Source: JACKJP01 sp050186955 (GTDB lineage Bacteria > Pseudomonadota > Alphaproteobacteria > Rhizobiales > Tepidamorphaceae). Taken from it: DNA of 10,354 bases. Numbering within the stretch: the stretch's first letter is position 1; the number at the start of each line of letters is the position of its first letter. The stretch is taken from contig JBFWXZ010000116.1 of NCBI GenBank assembly GCA_050186955.1, positions 1-10,354 of the forward strand. The letters run 5' to 3'. The notes beneath the pieces were generated by a model. The model saw nothing but the letters and a program-made list of their open reading frames with translations, was not told the DNA's origin and made no database searches. Made by a program: the position numbers and the translations under genes. Below are positions 5,986-10,354 of this stretch, in pieces.

Positions 5986-6573
5986 CTAGCGGTTGTCGCC
6001 CGGCACCCACAGCACGTCGCCGGCGCCCTTCCCGTTGGCCCAGCGGGCGGCCACGAAAAGGAAGTCGGAGACGCGATTGATGTAGCGCAGCGCCGGCGCG
6101 CCGACGGGCTCGCCCTGGCGCGCCGCCAGCGCCGTCATCAGCCGTTCGGCGCGGCGCGCGACGGTGCGCGCCAGATGCAGATGCGCCGAGGCGGCGGAGC
6201 CGCCGGGCAGCACGAAGGAGCGCAGCGGCTTCAGGTCGGCGTTGAGGAGGTCGATCTCCTTCTCGAGCCGCGCGACCTGGCTGTCGACGATGCGCAGCGG
6301 CTCGTAGCCGGGATCGACGCCGGTATCGGGCGTGCAGAGATCGGCGCCGAGGTCGAAGAGATCGTTCTGGATGCGCTCGAGCATGGCGTCGAGGTCGCCG
6401 AGCTCCGCGTCGCCGGCGGTGTGGAGCCGCGCCATGCCGATGGCGGCGTTGGTCTCGTCGACGGTGCCGAAGGCCTCGACGCGGATGTCGGCCTTGGGAA
6501 CCCGGCTGCCGTCGCCGAGGCCGGTGGTGCCGTCGTCGCCGGTGCGGGTGTAGATCTTGTTGAGCTTGACCAT
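5986..6573 (-). CDS. pduO: PduO-type ATP:cob(I)alamin adenosyltransferase
   Basis: Transfers the adenosyl group of ATP to cob(I)alamin or cobyrinate derivatives, giving coenzyme B12 for enzymes such as methylmalonyl-CoA mutase or class II ribonucleotide reductase. It has 195 residues from ATG at 6573, standard for the single-domain MMAB/PduO family. The ATP-binding N-terminus reads YTRTGDDGTTGL (8-19), followed by RVEAFGTVDETNAAIG (31-46), RIQNDLFDLGADLC (67-80), FVLPGGSAASAHLHLARTVARRAER split across 120-144 with the conserved arginine cluster, and RYINRVSDFLFVAAR (163-177). A much longer in-frame upstream extension lacks similarity and overlaps neighbouring genes, so it is rejected. It sits 32 nt after the HIG1-type gene. 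Such genes are often labelled cobO in alphaproteobacteria, but the sequence is PduO type, not the P-loop CobA/CobO type. No cobalamin riboswitch is visible nearby. Confidence 0.96.
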   Translation of the reverse strand: MVKLNKIYTRTGDDGTTGLGDGSRVPKADIRVEAFGTVDETNAAIGMARLHTAGDAELGDLDAMLERIQNDLFDLGADLCTPDTGVDPGYEPLRIVDSQVARLEKEIDLLNADLKPLRSFVLPGGSAASAHLHLARTVARRAERLMTALAARQGEPVGAPALRYINRVSDFLFVAARWANGKGAGDVLWVPGDNR

Positions 6574-6605
6574 GACCGGGAATGAGCCGCAGCGGATACG
6601 GCCCG

Positions 6606-6803
6606 TCAGCCGGCCGTCTTGATCCAGATGGCGGCCATGATCACGATGATCGCGACGAATTGCAATCCGACGCGCCAGCGCATCAGCGTCTGCGAGCGGT
6701 TCGAGCTGCCGCCGCGCATCATGTTCCAGAGCCCCAGCAGCAGCACGAGGAAGACCGCGGCGAGCGCGATCGGGACGGCGTAGATGGCGAACAGTTCGGT
6801 CAT
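6606..6803 (-). CDS. Small two-helix membrane protein, HIG1/twin-transmembrane type
   Basis: Small inner-membrane protein of 65 residues with two hydrophobic helices (about 7-25 and 45-62) joined by a basic loop (MMRGGSSNRSQTLMRWR). The second helix is preceded by the (L)MRWRVGLQFVAI pattern typical of HIG1-domain proteins, where an R-x-x-x-Q/M-x-x-x-A-like spacing is conserved. Bacterial HIG1 proteins are reported to associate with cytochrome c oxidase, and the mitochondrial relatives Rcf1/HIGD modulate respiratory supercomplexes. The function here is inferred from family. The ATG at 6803 is preferred over an upstream TTG at 6812. The gene lies 21 nt after tspO and 32 nt before pduO, an arrangement I recall as common in rhizobia, which raises confidence that it is real despite its small size. 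Confidence 0.85.
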   Translation of the reverse strand: MTELFAIYAVPIALAAVFLVLLLGLWNMMRGGSSNRSQTLMRWRVGLQFVAIIVIMAAIWIKTAG

Positions 6804-6824
6804 GGATCGCAAGCCTGGCTAGGA

Positions 6825-7355
6825 TCAGCCGTTGAGCGCGGAGATCGTGGCGTTGAGGAGCGCCCCGAAGCCGCACCAGACGAGATAAGGCAGAAGCATC
6901 CATGCCGCAACCGGATCGACGGGCTGGAAGCGGCGGATGGTCACGGCGATGGCGACGACCAGCATGGAGATGACGACGAAGGCGAGCTCGATCCGGTGCA
7001 GCGCGAAGAAGATCGGCGTCCATGCGGCGTTCAGCGCCAGCTGCGTCCACCAGGCGAGCAGGGGCGGGGAATCGAAGGGCCGTCCGCGCCGCCGGATGCG
7101 CCAGGCGCTGAGCGCCATCAGCACGTAGAGGGCGGTCCAGACGAGCGGAAAGACCGCGCCGGGCGGCGTCCAGGCCGGCTTCACGAGGTCCGCGTACCAG
7201 CTTCCCGGGCCGGTGTCGGTGAACAGCGCGCCGATCCAGCCGACGCTGTTGGCCGCCAGCACGAGCGCCGCGAGGACTAGCCAGTCGCGCGGGCGCGTCG
7301 GCGGCAACCCGGCATCGGCGTCTGCGGAAAGGCTGGCGGCGTCAGTTTCCGGCAT
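6825..7355 (-). CDS. tspO: TspO/MBR family membrane tryptophan-rich sensory protein
   Basis: Five-helix membrane protein of the translocator protein family, which binds porphyrins and in Rhodobacter modulates tetrapyrrole and photosynthesis gene expression in response to oxygen. It has 176 residues; the first 23 or so are a hydrophilic extension before helix 1 (24-45). The family core follows: WYADLVKPAWTPP (53-65), VFPLVWTALYVLMALSAW (68-85), LAWWTQLALNAAWTPIFFALH (100-120), helix 4 (122-140), and LPYLVWCGFGALLNATI (155-171), the conserved final helix. The protein is rich in Trp, as expected. Its ATG at 7355 lies inside the end of the SDR gene, a 14-nt overlap, and no Shine-Dalgarno is visible, so translation is probably coupled to the SDR gene. 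A shorter protein starting nearer helix 1 cannot be excluded. Confidence 0.95.
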   Translation of the reverse strand: MPETDAASLSADADAGLPPTRPRDWLVLAALVLAANSVGWIGALFTDTGPGSWYADLVKPAWTPPGAVFPLVWTALYVLMALSAWRIRRRGRPFDSPPLLAWWTQLALNAAWTPIFFALHRIELAFVVISMLVVAIAVTIRRFQPVDPVAAWMLLPYLVWCGFGALLNATISALNG

Positions 7356-8181
7356 CGGATATCGGCACGATGATGCGGTCGAGCGCGCGGGTCGAGAGGA
7401 CGCGCCGGAGCACCGCGAGATAGGCGGTTACCCTGGTGACGCGGTAGCGGGCCTTCGGCTTCGGGCTCTCCACGGCGCGGACGAGCTTCTCCACCACGGC
7501 TTCCGGCCCGAGCTTGTAGCGCGACGCGCCGCCACCCCGGAGCGTGGCGAGCCGGCGCTTGTAGAGATCGCGATGGGGCGAGGCCTCGTGATCGATGTTC
7601 TCGACGAAGCGGCGCATCGAGTTCTCGACGAATTTCGTCGCGATGGGACCCGGCTCGATGAGGCTGACATGGATTCCCGCCGGCGCGAGTTCCATGCGCA
7701 GCACGTCGGAATAGCCTTCCAGCGCGAATTTGGTGGCGACATAGGGGCCGCGGAACTTCATGCCGACCAGCCCCAGAACCGACGAGCACTGGACGATCCG
7801 GCCGTGGCCCTGACGGCGCATCGCCGGGACGAGGGCGCGGGTGAGGGTGTGCCAGCCGAGGAAATTCGCCTCGAACTGCTCGCGCATCAGTGCCGGCGCG
7901 ATGTCCTCCAGCGCGCCGGGCTGGGCGTAGGCGCCGTTGTTGAAGAGCGCGTCCAACCCGCCGCCGGTCGCCGTGAGCACCTTGTCGACGCAGGCATGGA
8001 TGGAAGCCTCGTCGGCATAGTCGAGGAACAGCGGCGTGACGCCCAGCCTCTCGAGCATGGCGAGGTCTTCGGGCTTGCGGGCGGTGGCGAACACGTTCCA
8101 GCCGCGCGCCTTCATCGTCTCCGCCGCGCAGAGGCCGATCCCGGAGGACGTTCCGGTGACGAGAATGGATCGCGGCTGCAT
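7342..8181 (-). CDS. Classical short-chain dehydrogenase/reductase (SDR family)
   Basis: NAD(P)-dependent oxidoreductase of unknown substrate. It has 279 residues from ATG at 8181; AGGA lies 5 nt upstream. Classical SDR motifs are complete: TGTSSGIG cofactor loop (9-16), NNGA (81-84, the usual NNAG with the last two residues swapped), Asn106, catalytic Ser134 (SSVLG), Tyr147 and Lys151 (YVATK), then EPGPIATKF. Arg35 and Lys36 after the second strand (ATARK) favour NADPH over NADH. The C-terminal 80 residues carry a basic, hydrophobic extension (RYRVTRVTAYLAVLRRVLSTR, written here in two parts: RYRVTRVTAY and LAVLRRVLSTR), which resembles the tail of SDRs acting on retinol- or steroid-like or lipid substrates and could be membrane-associated. 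First gene of the five-gene run, divergent from the trans-sulfuration-type gene; its stop lies inside tspO. Confidence 0.93.
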   Translation of the reverse strand: MQPRSILVTGTSSGIGLCAAETMKARGWNVFATARKPEDLAMLERLGVTPLFLDYADEASIHACVDKVLTATGGGLDALFNNGAYAQPGALEDIAPALMREQFEANFLGWHTLTRALVPAMRRQGHGRIVQCSSVLGLVGMKFRGPYVATKFALEGYSDVLRMELAPAGIHVSLIEPGPIATKFVENSMRRFVENIDHEASPHRDLYKRRLATLRGGGASRYKLGPEAVVEKLVRAVESPKPKARYRVTRVTAYLAVLRRVLSTRALDRIIVPISDAGN

Positions 8182-8271
8182 CGAATTCCTGTCGAATCGC
8201 TTCTGCGACTGGCATAGAACGCAGCTTGCGGGCGCTTGTCACGGGTCGTCCGGCACCGGGAGCACGAGAAA

Positions 8272-9426
8272 ATGGGTTCGAACGGCAGGGAAGACAGGGC
8301 GCAAAGCGCCGAAACGCTGGCGGCGCAGGCGCTCGGCGGCGTCGATCCGGTAACCGGCGCCATCGTGCCGCCGATCGACATCACCACGACCTATGAGCGC
8401 GGCGCGGACAATTCCTACCCGCTCGGTCACGTCTATGCCCGCCCGCACAACGCCACCGCCGAGCGGGCGGAAGCGGTCATCGGCGCGCTGGAGGGCGGGC
8501 CGGTGTCGCTTCTCGTCGGGTCGGGCATGGCGGCGGCGACCACCGCCTTCCTGGCGCTCGAACGCCCCGCCCATGTCGTCGCGCCGCGGGTCATGTACTG
8601 GGCGCTTCGCCACTGGCTCGCCGGGGAGGGCCCGGCGCACGGGCTGACCGCGGATTTCGTCGACATGACGGATCTCGACGCCGTCGCCGCGGCGGTGCGG
8701 CCCGGCGAGACGCGGATGATATGGCTCGAGGTTCCGGCGAACCCGCTGTGGGACGTCGCCGACATCGCGGCCGTCGCCTCTATCGCCCGCGAGGCGGGCG
8801 CGCTTCTCGGCGTCGATTCCACCGTGGCGACGCCGGTGCTGACGCGGCCGCTCGATCACGGCGCGGATCTCGTGATGCATTCGGCGACGAAGTATCTCAA
8901 CGGCCATTCCGACGTGCTCGCCGGCGCGCTCGTCGCCGCGCGCGACGACGCTTACGCGGCGCGGCTGCGCTCGGTGCGCGCGGGGCTCGGCGCCATCCTC
9001 GGGCCGTTCGAGGCGGCGCTGCTGCTGCGCGGCCTGCGCACCCTGCATGTCAGGGTGCGCCACCAGTCGGCGAGCGCGCTGGCGCTGGCGCGGCACCTCG
9101 GCGCGCATCCAGCGGTCGCGCAGGTGCTCTATCCCGGCCTCCAGTCGCACCCCCAGCACGGCGTCGCCTGCCGGCAGATGCAGGGCGGCTTTTCCGGCAT
9201 GCTCTCGGTCAGGGTGAAGGGCGGCGAGGCGGCGGCCATCGCCGCCGCGTCGCGGCTGAAGGTCTTCAAGCGGGCGACCTCGCTCGGCGGCGTCGAGAGC
9301 CTCGTCGAGCACCGCGCCTCGGTCGAGGGGCCGGACACGCCGTGCCCGCCGGACCTGCTGCGGCTTTCCGTCGGGCTGGAGGCGGTCGACGACCTGATCG
9401 CCGACTGGGACCGGGCGCTCGGTTAG
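8272..9426 (+). CDS. Cys/Met metabolism PLP-dependent enzyme (cystathionine beta-lyase / gamma-synthase type)
   Basis: Pyridoxal-phosphate enzyme of the trans-sulfuration family (MetB/MetC/MetZ-like), acting on sulfur amino acids; the exact reaction cannot be set from sequence. It has 384 residues from ATG at 8272, with GGGAG 9 nt upstream; an in-frame TTG at 8236 would add 12 unsupported residues. Landmarks: the YERG segment near 41-44, Tyr55-Arg57 (YARPHNATAERAE, the phosphate/PLP-contacting loop), GSGMAAATTAF (83-93), ANP (156-158), Asp182 (VDSTVATP, pyridine-nitrogen partner), Lys207 in SATKYLNGHSD (Schiff-base lysine), SLGGVESL (337-344) and Arg364 in LLRLSVGLE (substrate carboxylate). 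Two sites depart from the common pattern: NAT where NPT is usual (60-62), and EHRAS where EHPAS is usual. It probably forms a subfamily of its own. Divergent from the SDR gene; convergent with the next gene, 6 nt apart. Confidence 0.9.
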   Translation: MGSNGREDRAQSAETLAAQALGGVDPVTGAIVPPIDITTTYERGADNSYPLGHVYARPHNATAERAEAVIGALEGGPVSLLVGSGMAAATTAFLALERPAHVVAPRVMYWALRHWLAGEGPAHGLTADFVDMTDLDAVAAAVRPGETRMIWLEVPANPLWDVADIAAVASIAREAGALLGVDSTVATPVLTRPLDHGADLVMHSATKYLNGHSDVLAGALVAARDDAYAARLRSVRAGLGAILGPFEAALLLRGLRTLHVRVRHQSASALALARHLGAHPAVAQVLYPGLQSHPQHGVACRQMQGGFSGMLSVRVKGGEAAAIAAASRLKVFKRATSLGGVESLVEHRASVEGPDTPCPPDLLRLSVGLEAVDDLIADWDRALG

Positions 9427-9432
9427 AGTGTT

Positions 9433-9873
9433 CTAGCCGGCGGTTAGGATCTTCTCCATCTCGTAGACGGGGTGCTGGGTCAGCGTCTTGTCGACCTCGG
9501 CGATGACGCGGTCGGTGACTTCCCGGTGCAGATGCTGGCGCAGCTCGCCCAGCGTATGCGGCGGGGCGACGATGACGAGCTTGTCGAAGCGGCCCTTGTG
9601 GACCATCGCGTAGAGGCGATCCGCCATCGCCCTGGCGAAGCGGTCCTTCTCGATGCGGTGCCAGTCGGCGTCCTGAACCGCGCTGCGATGCGGGCCCGCC
9701 CCGTCATGGAAGCGGCCGGGGCGGTCCGCCCCCTGCTCGCGGGTCGGCGGGTTTTCCTGCTCAAGCATGCGCTCGACCACCAGATTGGCGGCGATCTCGT
9801 CGCCCTCGTTGCGCAGGAAAAGCGCCTTCTCGCCGTCGCCGACGAGCACCCAGGCATTGTGGGGAATCTTCAT
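9433..9873 (-). CDS. Host-attachment family protein (BaeRF-like)
   Basis: Cytoplasmic protein of 146 residues, related to the family annotated as protein required for attachment to host cells, which belongs to the bacterial-archaeal eRF1-like (BaeRF) superfamily. Visible family pattern: IPHNAWVLVGDGEKALFLRN at the N-terminus (residues 3-22), a charged linker (about 40-70) rich in Gly, Asp and Arg, DADWHRIEKDRFARAMADRLY (68-88), FDKLVIVAPPHTLGELRQHL (96-115, the best-conserved block), and TLTQHPVYEMEKIL (130-143). The name comes from an Agrobacterium mutant phenotype; a proposed role in ribosome or tRNA-related stress rests on the eRF1-like fold. AAGGAG lies 9 nt before the ATG. It is transcribed on its own or after the acyl-CoA dehydrogenase, whose stop is 95 bp upstream. 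I see no clear promoter in that gap, only a TATATC hexamer (minus strand) without a matching -35. Confidence 0.88.
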   Translation of the reverse strand: MKIPHNAWVLVGDGEKALFLRNEGDEIAANLVVERMLEQENPPTREQGADRPGRFHDGAGPHRSAVQDADWHRIEKDRFARAMADRLYAMVHKGRFDKLVIVAPPHTLGELRQHLHREVTDRVIAEVDKTLTQHPVYEMEKILTAG

Positions 9874-9968
9874 GCGTCCGGTCTCCTTCGCGGCACTGTG
9901 GCCCCGCCACTGATATAGGCAGCGCGGCCGGATGGCGGGAGAAGGGACGAAACGTCGCGGGGCGGGCC

Positions 9969-10354
9969 TCAGTTCCTCTGTTCGAGCAGCCTGCGGGCGA
10001 TCACCTGCGCCTGGATCTCGCCGGCGCCCTCGAAGATGTTGAGGATCCGCGCGTCGCAGAGCACGCGGCTGACCGGATATTCCAGCGCGAAGCCGTTGCC
10101 GCCGTGGATCTGCAGCGCGTTGTCGGCGGCGGCCCAGGCGACGCGGGCGCCGAGCAGCTTGGCCATCCCCGCCTCGAGGTCGCAGCGCCGGCCCTGATCC
10201 TTCTCGCGGGCGGCGAAATAGGTGAGCTGGCGGATGATGAGGATTTCCGCCGCCATCATGGCGAGCTTGTCGGCGACGCGGGGGACCTCGACGATCGGGC
10301 GGGCGAACTGGATGCGCTCGAGCGCGTATTTAAGCCCGAGCTCAAGGGCGTTCT
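9969..10354 (-). CDS. Acyl-CoA dehydrogenase, C-terminal part (5' end beyond window)
   Basis: Flavoenzyme that oxidises acyl-CoA to trans-2-enoyl-CoA and passes electrons to ETF. Only the last 127 codons plus the stop are in the window; the N-terminal and FAD-binding beta domains lie to the right. The visible C-terminal helical domain has the expected order: ALELGLKYALERIQFARPI (start of the domain), then KLAMMAAEI, an AKLLGARVAWAAADNALQIHGGNGF stretch (key block QIHGGNGF), EYPVSRVLCDARILNIFEGAGEIQ and the terminal ARRLLEQ. The general-base glutamate of the short/medium-chain type is present in IFEG (usual form IYEGT), with Ala in place of Thr after the glycine. Chain length is not determinable. 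Upstream of the host-attachment gene on the same strand. Confidence 0.95.
   Translation of the reverse strand, partial: NALELGLKYALERIQFARPIVEVPRVADKLAMMAAEILIIRQLTYFAAREKDQGRRCDLEAGMAKLLGARVAWAAADNALQIHGGNGFALEYPVSRVLCDARILNIFEGAGEIQAQVIARRLLEQRN

Noticed and set aside
5986..6830. Cobalamin riboswitch near pduO
   Set aside because: The gene is internal to a run with 32-nt gaps, too short for a B12 riboswitch, and no B12-box-like element was seen.
7213..8217. 334-codon plus-strand frame opposite the SDR and tspO genes
   Set aside because: The opposite strand carries complete SDR and TspO signatures; this frame shows none.
8182..8271. Promoter pair for the SDR gene (GTGACA with a distant CTATGC on the minus strand)
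   Set aside because: The spacing to any -10-like hexamer is 18-19 bp and the -10 matches are poor, so I do not list it as a feature.
8112..8387. 91-codon minus-strand frame overlapping the SDR start and the divergent gene
   Set aside because: It overlaps two supported genes in other frames and has no recognisable pattern.
8239..9312. 357-codon minus-strand frame inside the trans-sulfuration-type gene
   Set aside because: Arg-rich shadow of a gene whose PLP motifs are all on the plus strand.
9427..9432. Terminator between the convergent trans-sulfuration-type and host-attachment genes
   Set aside because: The gap is 6 nt and no stem-loop with a T-run is visible across it.
1..10354. CRISPR array, insertion sequence, prophage or defence island
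   Set aside because: No spaced direct repeats, transposase motifs, terminal inverted repeats, tRNA-linked att sites or defence domains were seen; all genes are housekeeping types with uniform composition.

Overview
The window is high-GC, tightly packed chromosomal DNA with strong G/C third-position bias. The genes point to an alphaproteobacterium, most likely of the order Hyphomicrobiales (Rhizobiales). Indicators are a TlpA with the extra cysteine pair known from Bradyrhizobium, a 65-residue HIG1-type two-helix protein next to a PduO-type cobalamin adenosyltransferase, the etfB-etfA-3-hydroxybutyryl-CoA dehydrogenase run, and a host-attachment (BaeRF-like) protein. The genus cannot be fixed from this window. 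I see no phage, transposon, CRISPR, tRNA or rRNA sequence; this is core-type housekeeping DNA.

Layout, left to right. (1) 3-1298, minus: O-acyltransferase membrane protein whose C-terminus lies beyond the left edge. (2) 1454-2101, plus: tlpA, periplasmic thiol-disulfide oxidoreductase, divergent from the acyltransferase across about 155 bp. (3) 2105-2299, minus: small YjfB-like putative motility protein, convergent with tlpA with a 3-nt gap. (4) 2367-5006, minus: etfB, etfA and 3-hydroxyacyl-CoA dehydrogenase, with a candidate promoter and a 14-bp palindrome upstream of etfB and a strong hairpin between etfA and the dehydrogenase. (5) 5260-8181, minus: a compact five-gene run in transcription order SDR oxidoreductase, tspO, HIG1-type protein, pduO, rhomboid protease, with junctions from a 14-nt overlap to 32 nt. 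(6) 8272-9426, plus: PLP-dependent trans-sulfuration-type enzyme, divergent from the SDR gene. (7) 9433-9873, minus: host-attachment/BaeRF-like protein. (8) 9969 to the right edge, minus: C-terminal end of an acyl-CoA dehydrogenase.

How the genes fit together. The acyl-CoA dehydrogenase at the right edge passes electrons to an ETF such as EtfAB, and the 3-hydroxyacyl-CoA dehydrogenase works on the acyl-CoA or polyhydroxybutyrate side, so both ends share a short-chain acyl-CoA theme. The middle run has a tetrapyrrole and membrane flavour: TspO binds porphyrins, PduO adenosylates cobalamin, HIG1 proteins associate with respiratory complexes, and the rhomboid is an intramembrane protease. TlpA serves cytochrome oxidase biogenesis in rhizobia.

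All inter-gene stretches are shorter than 300 bp; the longest (5007-5259) is described under its own elements. I did not find a clearly undescribed system. The most testable leads are the palindrome and promoter upstream of etfB, the etfA/hbd hairpin, the YjfB-like gene with a CtrA-like half-site, and the compact SDR-tspO-HIG1-pduO-rhomboid run.
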